Assembly (NCBI GenBank): GCA_951799445.1
Contig: OX637290.1
Span: forward strand, 28,390,987 to 28,454,986
Direction of reading: 5' to 3'
From: Pseudisothecium myosuroides
Taxonomy: Eukaryota > Streptophyta > Bryopsida > Hypnales > Lembophyllaceae
Length of the DNA stretch: 64,000 nucleotides
The position numbers were made by a program, and so were the translations under genes. Below, piece by piece: positions 21,856 to 32,734 of the stretch (position 1 is its first letter; each line of letters opens with the position of its first letter). The notes below the pieces were generated by a model. That model saw nothing but the letters and a program-made list of their open reading frames with translations. It was not told the origin of the DNA and made no database searches.

Positions 21856-23619
21856 CTTCCAATAAGGCAACCTGAAAAGGATGCTCAACCGCTTCAGACC
21901 ATGAAGTTTAGATGGGTCCCTCGCATTGCCCGAAGTGTTTCCCGCAGCTATCCACGCCTGGCATTCCAGTGCGTGCTGTATTTGCTCCTCGACAGTCACT
22001 GCTCGTGGTTTTGGGCGGTTTTCCATCTCTCCGTTGAAGTGGTCCTTCATGTCCTCTGACCGGTATGGGTGATCTGGAGGCAGCCACCTGCGAGTACCAC
22101 CATACGTTTGCTTACTGAGCTCCCTAGAGTGCTCAGCACCTAGCTCCACACCGCACCAGGGACACGCTGCATAGCCTTGATGGGAGAAGCCACCAACTGT
22201 GCCATAACCCGGAAAGTCGTGGATGGTCCAGAGTAACATAGCGCGTAGTTGGAATGCCCTATAGCCAACATCTTTTGTGACATCGTGTGCTGGAATGCCA
22301 GCCCACAACTCCAACAGCTCCTGCACGACTGGCTCCAGATACACATCAAATACTTCAGATGTCACGGATTCCCTCCCAGGAATCAACAAGGCCAACAGTA
22401 TGAAGAACTTCTTCGTGCTCAACCATGGGGGCAAGTTATAATTCAAAAGCACCACCGGCCACGTTGACCAGGACGACCGGTTCTGTTTGAATGGGTTCAC
22501 TCCGTCCACGGCCAAAGTGAAGTGGACATTTCGTGGATCGTTCGCAAATGTCGGATCCACGTTATCGTGGAAGTGCCGCCAGGCTTTTGAGTCACAAGGA
22601 TGCCTAACCAGGCCATCGCCTCCTTCTCGGTCACTCCGGTTCTCCGCATGCCACACCATTAGCTTGGAGATGGCGGGACTCCTAAACATTCTCTGAAGGC
22701 GGGGGATGATGGGAAAATGACGGAGTACCTTCACTGGGAATGCACGCCTCACTTCATCTTTGTAGCGCCGCCCACCGCACTTAGGGCAGCACAACTTGTT
22801 CTCATGTGGGCCGCGAAATAGCACACACCCGCGCTCACACGCATGGATGGTGTTGTACGTGAGGCTCAATTTCACAGTGAGGGTCTTTGCTTGATGGTAA
22901 GTTCTAGGCAAGGTGTTGTTCTCCGGCAAGAGGTGCCGGTTCAGGATGCTGAAGAGTTCGTTGGCGCAGTTATTACTGACCCCATGCACGGTGCATAGAT
23001 TCATGAGGAGCACCGTCGCTGCTAGCTTGCTTGATTGGGCCCCGTCGTAAAGATGCTCCATGGACTCCTCGAGCACGCTGGCATCAAAATTCAAATCAGC
23101 CAGCGCTCCCTCACCGGCCCCTTCTGCGGTACTGTCATTGTCACGGCATTCCTCAGCATCTGCTGCGCCATCCAAGTCCAATTGAAAGCACTCTTTGTGG
23201 ATGGAGTCTGCTTCCGCAAACGCCTCCCTGACTTCCTCATAAACTCTGTCCGGAGTAGTGACTGGGGCCTCCACCGGGCTAGCAACTTGGTCCACCATGC
23301 CTTGAGTATCTACCCTCGCATCCACCTGCAAGGGTTCCTCTTCGAATGGTCCCCAAAAATCTTGCTCCCACTCTTCATCCGAGGAGTCTCGTGTGCCCAG
23401 ACCTCTCCAAATCCGGCAATTTGGATCTCTGCCGTTCCGAAGGAGGTGCTCACGGACGTTGCGGATTGCCAATCTCCAGCGGCCCCTGCATTTGGTGCAT
23501 GGACATTGCAATCTCTTTAAATTTTGCGCCACTGCCCTCTGGGACTCTCGAATCCACAGGTGGTCATCACGGAGACGCTGCCTGTGACTATCAGAGAGCG
23601 GAAGTCGAGCTGGTATCAT
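21856..23619 (-). CDS. CACTA-2 transposase, exon 1 (Transposase_21-like)
   Basis: ATG 23619 opens a 588-codon exon ending at donor GGAAG|GTGAGC. The N-terminus is basic with C-C/R--RW (CPCTKCRGRWRL) and H----G, the Transposase-associated domain of En/Spm proteins. The rest has a zinc-ribbon-like CPKCGGRRY, then DNVDPTFANDPRNVHFTLAVDG, NPF-----SWSTWPVVLLNYNLPPW, a LIPG segment, and a C-terminal PWCGVE-G. This is the TnpD-like catalytic protein that cuts at CACTA ends and acts in the nucleus. It is transcribed away from the second gene. Confidence 0.9.
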
Positions 23620-24163
23620 CGCCTTAGTGCGGTGCCGGTGCGAAATTCAGTGATCTGTATCACGGTAGAGACTAGTCAGTTCTGCGTCCCTATCGTGGTT
23701 GACCCAGACGATTGCAAGCAGCGTTCAGAACTCGACCCGGGGAAGAATAATACCTTGTACTCCAAAATGAAATTCACGAAACCGGCGACCCAGTTGCAAA
23801 GTAGTCCGGTCACTGGAAAGGGACTAAAAAATGTCTTACGCCGCTTGCGCGTCACTAAAACATGACAGGAAAGTTCCGGTTAATGACTTCATTCTGACTT
23901 TAAGGTGACTGTAACTTCACTTAGAAGTGACAATAGATTCACGCGTTTCTAGTGTTCAGAAGTGGAAGTGACTTCGGCTGTTTTTTCAGGCAGACAGTGC
24001 AGGCAGCATTACGAGTATGAGGTCGACTCAGTGCGCATGGCAGGCTCCCAGAATACATTGGAGGCACACATTCAATTGAGGCTAAGGGTCCATCGCACCA
24101 TTACATACGGAACACCTTCTGATTAGAATGCAAAATCGAGGTGGACAGTGCGCCACTTCTCCA

Positions 24164-24664
24164 TTACTTGGTCAACCGAAACAACTCCGCACAAGAGAAT
24201 TTTGGATTCGTGGACATTGACACAAACATAGTGCTACTGGACGAGCCCTCGAGAATCCCTTCTACTGTGGAGGCTTTGGCTCCACAGCGTTGTCTAGTAG
24301 ATGACGGTGAAGTATGGCCTAGAGCCTCTTGTACTCGCGCACGGAAACTAACTCTTGGCTTTGCATTCGATGCAGTCGCACTACGTACAAGCAACTGCTG
24401 TTCCGAGAAACATTGGAGCGGTGAGGGAACATCCTGCATTTCTTGCACGCTAGGTTCATTAGCTATAACTTCTTCAGTACCCACTGAATGGGTCCCTGTC
24501 CCTACGGGTTCCTCCACGGTTGCCACCATGTCCCCTAAAGAATGAGAAATCCCCGGCCCTTCTTTTTCCGAAGGGGCTACCTTGTGGTCGGAATCGGGGC
24601 TCACCATTCTCCGTCTCTTTCGGCGAAACAACGGGGCAGCCCTCAGAACACTCCGCTTCGGCAT
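24164..24664 (-). CDS. Hypothetical ORF, 166 aa, upstream of the CACTA-2 transposase
   Basis: ATG 24664 opens a protein with a basic start containing RRKRRRM, a plausible nuclear localisation signal, then an acidic, Ser/Thr-rich stretch without recognisable domains. It lies on the transposase strand, about 545 bases before exon 1. It ends with a possible donor CCAA|GTAATG, so it may be a 5' exon of the transposase gene. It could equally be a chance ORF. Confidence 0.35.
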   Translation of the reverse strand: MPKRSVLRAAPLFRRKRRRMVSPDSDHKVAPSEKEGPGISHSLGDMVATVEEPVGTGTHSVGTEEVIANEPSVQEMQDVPSPLQCFSEQQLLVRSATASNAKPRVSFRARVQEALGHTSPSSTRQRCGAKASTVEGILEGSSSSTMFVSMSTNPKFSCAELFRLTK

Positions 24665-25940
24665 GGTGTCGCCAAAGTTATATAGTCACACAATAGAACG
24701 ACGAAGGTAAACTGTACTGTAACCTCCACATCCCTGAAAATACAAAACGGGTGTAGCACGAAGACGGGTGTACCTGGATTCTGCCACAATTCTCTCAGTC
24801 CGAGTAAAGGAGGCAGCTTCTCGCTTTCCACCTTAATTTCTTTTGCAGGATGAATCGCAGCTGCCCGCGGAATTAGCCTGTCACTACAGCTTCTCTTCCG
24901 TCACTACAGAATGACTTCGGGATGTTCCGCGACAAATGAATGACTCCAAAATGTCTTCAGAATGTCTTCAGTAACTTTCCGGTCACTGAAGAATGACAGG
25001 TACAGTTCCTTCTGCGACAACAACACGGTATTCAGGGTACAGAAGTACAAAATAACAGCAGAAGTCGAGGAGTTCTAATACTTCTAAGTCTGAATGATAA
25101 GTCGCAGGGACGAGGAAGGGAGTAGGTACATATCATCCTGGGCTTCTGAAAAAGGGATCTTGGAGAAATGAATGGGAGCGAATTTGAGGAACCGGGAATT
25201 CCATAGAACTACGTCGTCGCCCTGGGTTGAGCGCCCTAAAACCGTCAAGCTCTGTCGTGAGCAAGGATTTAACAAAACCCAATATGCCTCTGCGTCGTCG
25301 ACAGAGGCCTCAAAGGAAAAAAAATGGAATACAAGTGGCGTCGTAGTCAGGAGAGTGGAACTACCGACTGGAGCAGGACTTTACATGCAGAGATCGGGCC
25401 GTCACGGGAACGGACGTCATCAACCGGGCAAGCCGCCGCAATACCCGCGGCACTAATTGGCCGGACGGCCCTAATTAACGTAATGCAAGAGTGTCGGCCG
25501 ACCTTATTTTTTGACAATAATTAAGACTTCGGACAGAGCGGCAATCATTTGGCACTCATGGATGACCCAGATCGGGGCCAGATCTTCCGGGTGCACGCTG
25601 TCTACTCATGGAGATGTCGATCACTAATTGCGATTTCAGTAATTAATTAGCAGCCGCCAAGTTCCGCCTCCCTCATCATGCGCAGGATCAGCTTCTTGCG
25701 CCTCAACTAACCTGCTGTTACCTGCAGTTTCACTTCCCATTCCATGACCTGCACGTACATTCAAGCTGGTCGGTGCCAGCCACAGGAGCGCGAGACGTGG
25801 AGATCACCCTGTGACTCAATGGTCCACGATTGCAGATTTTGCTACTGCAGGTCGCTGAGCAATTTAACAAAGCGTCGCACATCTACGGGTGCTGAGGAGA
25901 GGAAGAAGGCGACTCAGCTTAGGACACTCACAGGCTTTCG
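24665..25940. other. Divergent intergenic region of CACTA-2
   Basis: About 1.3 kb between the minus-strand and plus-strand genes, presumably holding both promoters. GAATGACT/GTGACT motifs recur near 24890-25010. I see no convincing TATA box, and the short ORFs are unsupported. Confidence 0.5.
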
Positions 25941-26072
25941 ATGGATTCCCCGATTGAGTTGTCGGAGAGCGAGCCGCATCCAAAAACCGAGTATGAGCTC
26001 CAGCGTGACCGGAACGTAGCGAGGATGAAACTTGCCTTTGAGCCCGTCCTTGCGGCGAAACAGGAAGCGTGA
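25941..26072 (+). CDS. Small ORF or 5' exon in the CACTA-2 second gene
   Basis: ATG 25941 begins a 43-codon frame (MDSPIELSES..., then TEYELQRDRNVARMKLAFEP) that ends at TGA, with a donor GC|GTGAGT overlapping the stop. The YE-QRDRN-AR--- pattern resembles the start of many plant transposon-linked proteins. That resemblance is from memory and weak. Splicing from this donor to the exon-like start at 26182 or 27302 does not keep a sensible phase, so its link to the gene is uncertain. Confidence 0.35.
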   Translation: MDSPIELSESEPHPKTEYELQRDRNVARMKLAFEPVLAAKQEA

Positions 26073-26895
26073 GTCCCCGTTGCGGGAACACAATTTGGGT
26101 TGGCTCAGTAGATTGCATGAACTATTGCTTGAATGGGTTTAGCTGAGACCCGGGGTAGCAGTGAACAATGCTTGTTTTGCAGAGTTGGAGCGTGAGGGTC
26201 CGAAGGCCGTGGTAGACTCTCTGGACTCTCCAGAGCTCCGTCATTTTATCGTTGACCTCGAATTTAGGACTGCACACTTCCCAAAGCGCAACGGCGGCGC
26301 GTCCTTAGGGTTTCATGCTCCCAGCACTTTGGCAGGCTCAGGTCACTTCTGTCGTAGTCGCAACACAGTGACGTCAAAGTCGGAAGAGGTGTCGTTGGAC
26401 GCCTCTGCGACTTTGAGTTAGTCATTTCTAAGTCGCGGTCCCGCACAGTGACAATCCCGTGACAGCCGACTTTCCGATTATCGGCAATGATGACCGTCGC
26501 GGCCACGTGGAAGCCCTACGCGCAACTTGGGCACCACTGGACGGCCTTGCGTGTGGGGGCTGAACCCTAATCACTTTGTTTCTCGTTGCCTTGGATTACT
26601 GTCGCCAGAGCCAGAAGTTTTGCGAGTAGAGCAATCCGCCATATTCCTATATGTTTCATGACAAACCGTATGGTTTTTTTGAGCGAGAGTGCTGAGGTGG
26701 GTGCGCCGCAGGGACGAAGAAATTGCGAGGAGTAAGCAGGCGAAGTCAGGGATTACCCACGAGAAGAAAGCCGATCCGCAGAAGAAGGAGAGTCAGGAGC
26801 GAAGGAGTTCGCAGCGGTGGGGCCTTCGAGGATGAACGGGTACGAAGTCGCGAAGATCGTTGCGCGTGGGAGGGAGCAAGCCTTCTTACTGCGAG

Positions 26896-27028
26896 ATGAC
26901 GAGCGGGCGAGACTCTTCCTCAGAGGCAACTGAGTCCAATGACGAGGCCATCGCCAAAGGTATGATGTCACTCGCAATTGCTTGTACACATGTGAGGCGG
27001 CAATCTCGCAGGGAGGCAGCTGCCGCAG
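26896..27028 (+). CDS. CACTA-2 second gene, first supported exon
   Basis: ATG 26896 (MTSGRDSSSEATESNDEAIAKGM) to donor GCAG|GTAAAT. It matches 8417-8549 of CACTA-1 in sequence and splice site. It ends in phase 1, which fits the next exon at 27302. The translation may begin further upstream. Confidence 0.6.
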
Positions 27029-27301
27029 GTAAATGGGCGTCACGTCTCTTCCCTCTGGGCTTGGGTTTAGGGTTTAGGGCTTCCAATGTCGTTAGTTTCC
27101 TTCTCTTTTGCAATAGTCGGTGCTTAGGTAGTTCATTTCCGGAAACCAGAACTGCAGAAGCGACTAGAATTCAGTCCCATGGCATACATTGTTGACCTTG
27201 TTGCCCCATTTGGGTCAGTTTCAATTCATCCAAGACCCCATGTGTAGACAGGGCGGAAGGGAAACTATTCATTCTGTCTGTGCGCAATGCGTGTTTTGCA
27301 G

Positions 27302-28137
27302 AGTTGGAGCGTGAGGCGGTGGACTCCTCAGATGATGACCTCGATCTAGAGGAGGAAGAACCGCTAGTGGACCGCAGGACGAAGAGGAAGAGAAGGACTC
27401 CGGCCGTGCCCGCTCCCGTGAAACGTGCAGCACAACCGCCTCGTCCAGCGCCAAGAGAATCCTACAGCCAAGGCTCCTGGTCGTGGACTCCCTCCCAGTA
27501 CGGTGCGCCTCACCATCCACCACCGCCTCCGTGGTCTGAATCCCCGCCCCCGCCATACTCAGAGCCCTGGCCTTCTCAGCCACCGCCTCGCGCAGCCCGC
27601 GACAGCGACGACCGTCTCGTGAGGAGGAAGAGGAAATCAGCGTACGAGCTGACGACAAGCCAGCGCTCCACATCTGGGGTGAAACCGAACCGCGTGTGGG
27701 TCATCGAGGGTGGGGAAGTGGATGCCAGCTGCGAGGGGAAGAATGCCTGGGACGCTTGCCTCCGGGATTTCATCCCCAAAATTCTTGACCTCAGCGTGGT
27801 GCAGTGGAAGAAACACAAGCCCCACACCTTGAAGAAACTTCGGGACGTTCTCGACAACGAGTTCGAGTATCTTGGCAATCCTCTTAGCATGATGGGCTTT
27901 TGGACGACAGTGACGAGGTGGCTGAAGTCCGAAAGATCCCGACTGGAGACTCGTTACGGTCTCGGAGAACACACTCCTCCCACGCATGTCAATGAGGACC
28001 AGTGGGAGAGGCTAATAGAGTACTGGGAAACGGACGCTCAGAAGCTAAAGTCTGCCAAGATGTCGGCAGCCAGGCAGAGCGTCAAGAACTCCCAAATAGT
28101 GGGGAGGAAAGGCAAGGCCGTAAAAGACTCTGAGGTG
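27302..28137 (+). CDS. CACTA-2 second gene, Transposase_24-like exon
   Basis: Acceptor TTTTGCAG, donor GGTG|GTAAGC, phases 1 and 0. It starts acidic (SSDDDLDLEEEE), then KRKRR, a Pro/Ser-rich linker, KRKSAYEL, and a domain of about 140 residues: GKNAWDACLRDFIPKILDLS, W-K-KPH, LRDVLDNEFEYLGNPLSM, RWLKSERSRL, and NEDQWERLIEYWETDAQKL-SAKMSAARQS. The end fits plant Transposase_24, the TnpA-like partner of CACTA transposases, which binds subterminal repeats. The CACTA-1 homologue at 7350-8225 is broken. Confidence 0.75.
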
Positions 28138-28282
28138 GTAAGCGCTCCTTCGCCCGCATTGCGTCACGTATTGTTTCCATAGTGTTTTCCCCGTGCACCT
28201 CTTACTTCTCAGCGTGGGCCCGAGTTTTTGAGCGCAGCAATTGGAGGACTCAACTAATCACTCCGTGAATTTCACTTGGCAG

Positions 28283-28366
28283 GAGGAAGGGCGTCAAAGA
28301 AGTCCAGGTATGATGGACCTCGGTGACAGTACGCAAGCATGGGGAGCTGGTGGTCCTTCCGGCGTG
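28283..28366 (+). CDS. CACTA-2 second gene, small exon
   Basis: 84 bases between TTGGCAG and GCGTG|GTAAGT, an exact multiple of three in phase 0, in frame with the previous exon. It encodes a short Gly/Ser-rich linker. Support comes only from splice sites and phase. Confidence 0.45.
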
Positions 28367-30302
28367 GTAAGTGACTGATGTGCTCCCGTGTGTCTTTTTT
28401 ACTTTGACCCTCTGAGAATGCACAGTTCCCATTTTTCCATGTGTGTAGTGTATGGTTTGCTATTAGTTAAACATCCTGGTCTTCTACAGTGTGCGTTCGT
28501 CTTTGAGTCATCCATCGGTTTTGCTCATTGCTTCATTTGCGTCATAGCAGTGACTGTAGTAGAGGTTTCTGACACTTGTGGATGACGAGCTTCTCCTCTT
28601 GTGACCCTAAAGCCTTTTGCGCAGGAAGATTGACAGTACAGGTAATACTGGGTCTGTTGATAGCTTCTTCTTGAGGTTTAGGCCGCATTGCTCGAGTCTT
28701 ATGTGCCCCTCTCATTCGCAGCTCCTCCTCTTCTGAGAAACAACCCTTTTGTAGAGCAGTACTGTTCTGTTTTGGGAAGCAGTTGTCATATGTGCCGACT
28801 CCAGTGATCGTCATTTGAAATTGTGTCGAAGGGACGCTCCAGTGGCATAGGAGTCGCGCGGGAGACGCATTGGAGTGACTCTGGAGTCGCAGTGGAGTCG
28901 CAGTTATGTAGCTGCTGTGAGGCCTGGGAACGTTGTGATTGTGAAAGTGGTCGTCTCTCGGGTCAACTGACGCCCCGGCCCACTGAATGCATATCCCCGA
29001 ATTGCTCTTCTCACTTTACTGCAGTTGTTTTTCCACAATGACCCCTTTCAACTGTCATGTTAATGTCGCATGCAGGGATAGTGGCTTTCATGCTTTACCG
29101 GGCACCCGTGAAGCCTTCCATGTGGCTATTGCAATCCGGTGGTGCTGTAGACCCAGCGATTGTCGGGTTTACGGGTATTTGACTTTGTTTTGGGTCTGGG
29201 CTGTAACCTTCATGATCCGTGCAGGGTTTAGGACATCTTTCCGTTCAGTTGTGCAGGAGTGAACATCATGCTATTGCAGGCATTGAATAATGTCCAATTT
29301 CTTTGGGGGTCTGTGTTCCCGTCTCAAGAAAGGGCATGTCATTGTTCCTAGTGAGATGTCGTTGAATCCCTCTTAGGGTAGTGACAAGTTGTCTTTCGGT
29401 CTGGGACCCGGCATTCGCTATGTGGCAACAGGTTTGGCATTTCCTGGCCTTGATTTTCCTGTTATTGCTTTTGCTTTTGTTCTTGATTTTTCTGTCCCTG
29501 CTTTGGCTTCCCGGTTTTCAAGCCTCCGTTCCTCAATGACCAATTTCCAAGGTGGATTCCGCTGGGGATTGCACCGCACGGGGTCATACGGCAAAGGTAC
29601 TTTGTTTCCCAATTTTTTTGGTCGGTTTGTGGTTTTATTAGGATCGTCAGTGGCGTTGGCCCGAAGTGTCAATTCTTATGCTGAACATTTCCGCTCGCTT
29701 TTCTGGTTTCTGGTCAGTATTTCGAATTCGCCCATTTTTTTTTTGGTGCAAATGGAATTCTTCCTGTCACAGTTGTAACGATCCATAAGCGCCGCTTGGT
29801 TTGCATAGGTAGACATGGATGTGTACCTAAAGGTTTTGTCAGTCACCCAAGCAGGTCCGGACGGCGTCTTGCAATTCTGCTCGGGTTCTCGTTCAGGGGG
29901 GATGTTGCTCACGCCACATCCATTTGGTGTTTGGCCTTCCTCTTCAAGGAAGTGCCCATGTCTTCTGAGTCGCGCACTAGTTTGTAGAAGTCAAGTCTCA
30001 GTCGCGCAGGAGTCCGCATGAGTTGCGTTTGAGTCACGTCTCAGGTTGAGAGAAGTCACGGCTGTGTGGACGGTAAGTCGCTCCTCAGTCTGACGGATGT
30101 CACGCGGGAGTTGGAAGGGAGTCTCGCCTGTACCTGGATTCCTGTCTTTTGTCATTGACCCGCGGTCCGTGAAATCACTTAGATTCATTTGTCGGGTCTA
30201 TTGTTTGGAAATTGCTGACTGTTTCTGTGACTTCTGTATCATTGTGTTGCTTAGGGGGGCGGGACAGGTGACGAAGAGCTTCGGTCAGAGGTTAAATCCT
30301 AG
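28367..30302. other. Long intron of the CACTA-2 second gene
   Basis: About 1.9 kb between phase-matched exons. It has T-rich plus-strand stretches (29440-29780), as plant introns often do, and GTGACT/GAGTCGC-type motifs near 28830-28920 and 29970-30100. A further small exon could hide here. I found none I can support. Confidence 0.5.
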
Positions 30303-31944
30303 AAGAAGGACGTCGACCCCTGGCGCTCCGAGGTCATGGCGACGGCCAGCAAACAGGCGGACGCAATCGATGACCTCCGGAATATGTTCCAGACCTTCAT
30401 GACAAGCACTAAACCGCGGGACGAAGGCAGTCCCTCCATCACCCAGGCCGCGCTGGAAAATGACAGTCTTGGGTTTCGTGAACCCCGAACCGCGGGGTTG
30501 CTCCCTGGTTGTAAGAAGAAAGTCGTCTCCCTGGACCAGATATTGGAGAGCAAGGGCGGGCCAGTGAAAGCGAAGAAGGCGGTAGCAGCCCCGGCCCCGA
30601 AGGCAGAGGAGGAAAACCGGATCAATGCGAAGGCCTCTGAAGTGACTTTGTCTTCATCAGACTCCGATCCGACCATCCTCACGGAAGCGCGAACGGCCTC
30701 TCCCGAGTCCGGAAAAAAGGAGTCGTGGAAGGTGTTAGGTCGTGCAACCCAAGAGCCCCCACACTCGGAGAAAGTACCCCCACCCGCTGACGAGGGTGTC
30801 ATGGTGGATCCCATTGTGCAGGCTTCACAGGTTGAAGAGAAGGCGCCCATGACGGAGGACACTCTTCCCGTCAGCCCTGAAGACCAGCAGGACGATTTGA
30901 ATCTTCCGGACACTGAAGCCGGAGATGAGGAGGCAAATACGGCAGAACCAGCCTCCGTGTCCAAGGCTGAGGACCCACCGGCTGACCCTCACGACTCCGA
31001 GGTGGCTGTGAAGGAATCCAGCCAGAACTCCGGGGCCCACGTCGGAGATGACGCCGCACCAGTCCTGCGGCCGGTGGAGGTTCCAGATGAATCTTCCGGG
31101 AAGGCTGCTGATGCGGTCCCTAGTGTCGCAGCTCAGCCCGCCCGTGCGAAGAGCAGGCGCCCGCCTAAGTCGCCGCCGAAGTCATCGCCGAAGGTAAAAG
31201 CCCAGCCCGACGTTCTGCCATGTACGTCGAGTGAGCTAAGCCCTTCCGGTGCAGTCTGCGACTTGGTCGGGGTCCCTCAAGCACCACCTTCGAAGTCGGT
31301 AATATTTAATGTGCATGGGACCTTGCTGGATTGCAGTATGCTTTCAGAGCCCAACCCAAACAGTAAAATTTGCAGTAGCACAAAAACGCAGGTCAGGAGA
31401 GTAGTTTTTAGGCCCGGTCTGAAAACCTTCCTGAGCCGGTGCTTCTCAAACTTTCAAGTAGCGTTTTGGGGGAGCAAAAGCATGCCCTACATGGACGACG
31501 TTGTCCCACCCATGCTAGTCAGCTTGAAGGGGTTGAATGCTGTCCCTCTTTTCTGTTGGTCCGGTAAACACTGTGAGGATCACAATGTTGAAGATGGATT
31601 CCCGACTGAGTGGGGTAAACGCTTGGAGTCGGTGTATTCGAAGTGGCCCCAATTTAGTGCAGCGAACATGATCATTGTAGATAGTAAGCCTAGCTATGTT
31701 GATTGCAACCCACCTGCCAATGTTGTCATCAGTACCCCGTTCTATGTGAAGTGGATTTGCACTCCGGCAGATGACAAAGAGTACCTGAAACGGTACCTGT
31801 GGCCGCTGTTGGAGGCCCTCATGGAATGCCCCGACGTCCCAGCTTTCCGGTCCAAATACCCGCAAATTGTCAACGAAACAATGTCACAAATGCTACAAAG
31901 ACGTCGAACCGGTGTTGCATATGAGTTTCTTGGCACTGTGGAAG
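30303..31944 (+). CDS. CACTA-2 second gene, FCP1/HAD-phosphatase-like exon
   Basis: It opens after a TCCTAG acceptor in phase 0. The first ~300 residues are acidic, Ser/Pro-rich and disordered, with a helix near SKQADAIDDLRNMFQTFM and a basic RRPPKSPPKSSPK before the domain. The domain (about residues 318-500 counted from the Met at 30336) has VIFNVHGTLLD, RPGLKTFLSRCF, FWGSKSMPYMDDVVP, F-WSGKHCE, and IIVDSKPSYVDCNPPANVV. This is the FCP1/NIF order of HAD motifs. Motif I, normally DxDGT, is NxHGT, so both catalytic Asp are absent. It is most simply a pseudo-phosphatase used for protein binding. That is inference. An exon end at 31944 (GAAG|GTGAG) is conserved in CACTA-1, but its phase does not fit the next exon, so this junction is unsure. 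Confidence 0.75.
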
Positions 31945-31999
31945 GTGAGGGGATTGCATACCACGGGGTTGCACACGTCCTGGCGTCCCCTCACCTTCC
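31940..31999 (+). other. Perfect 14-bp inverted repeat with 32-nt loop over a splice donor (CACTA-2)
   Basis: The arms 31940-31953 (GGAAGGTGAGGGGA) and 31986-31999 are exact complements. The 5' arm holds the candidate donor GGAAG|GTGAG, so a hairpin in the RNA would bury it. The same arms and a loop of exactly the same length occur in CACTA-1 at 4783-4844. Confidence 0.88.
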
Positions 32000-32039
32000 C
32001 TTGATCTCCTGTTCTGAGTGAGTTCACATGCGTGTGCAG

Positions 32040-32120
32040 GTCAAGGGGCAGAAGCGGGAGTCGAAGGCAAAGGCATCGTCGGTGGCGGCAGGCAAAGGCG
32101 CCGGACCATCCTCGAAGAAA
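32040..32120 (+). CDS. CACTA-2 second gene, Lys/Ala/Ser-rich small exon
   Basis: 81 bases between GTGCAG and AAGAAA|GTGAGC. In phase 0 it encodes a Lys-rich, low-complexity segment (VKGQKRESKAKASS...), a likely nuclear or nucleic-acid-binding linker, and fits the phase of the last exon. It does not fit the phase of the donor at 31944. Confidence 0.5.
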
Positions 32121-32470
32121 GTGAGCGAACCCTAACCCACACAGCACTTCCCGGTCCATTTTGTAGAAGTCAGTTTGTAGGCTCACTGAAGTGCTTTCTC
32201 AGACTAAGTAGGAGCTTTGCCATCATGCAGTGAACTCGGCCACTGAGAGTCGGTGACATAGCGCATTCGGTTGTAACAATGACGGTGAATTCGAAGAACA
32301 GTTAGGGCAGGCAAAACGGTTCCCCAGCAGTGGCATAGAAGTAAGTAATGAGTGACGCGAAAGTCACGCGGAAGTGACCAAGAAGTGCCGTAGTAGTTTT
32401 CACCGCGGTGGACTTAGATTTCTTCTACGTATGTCTATTTTACTGACGGTATTGTATGCCCTTTCTGCAG

Positions 32471-32734
32471 TACAAGCTCGGCGACGCCGTGATTCTCATG
32501 AATCCGCGGGCCGTCCGGCAGAAGGTGGCAACGGCAAAGATTAGCGGAGTGAGCGGTCAACACCAGATGCACTTTGAGGATATTCCGGAGAATTGGTTCA
32601 AGGTGGACATCGGGGACATTCTCACACCTGGTGTGGCGCTGATGTTCCCAAACTCCAAGGCTGACCAAGCAATAATTGAAGATACGAAAGGGACGTGTAC
32701 ATTGTGGGACCAGAAGTACATTAAGCTTTGTTGA
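32471..32734 (+). CDS. CACTA-2 second gene, last exon (conserved small domain)
   Basis: After acceptor TTCTGCAG, 87 codons to TGA 32732-32734. It begins YKLGDAVILMNPRAVRQKVA and has HFEDIPENWFKVDIGDILTPG and a final LWDQKYIKLC. The CACTA-1 homologue is 4028-4297. The spacing of glycines and hydrophobics looks like a small beta-barrel, but I do not recognise the family. Confidence 0.65.
   Translation, partial: YKLGDAVILMNPRAVRQKVATAKISGVSGQHQMHFEDIPENWFKVDIGDILTPGVALMFPNSKADQAIIEDTKGTCTLWDQKYIKLC

Noticed and set aside
30299..30964. Minus-strand ORF of 221 codons
   Set aside because: It is the shadow of the acidic N-terminal part of the phosphatase-like exon, with Ser-rich anti-sense composition.
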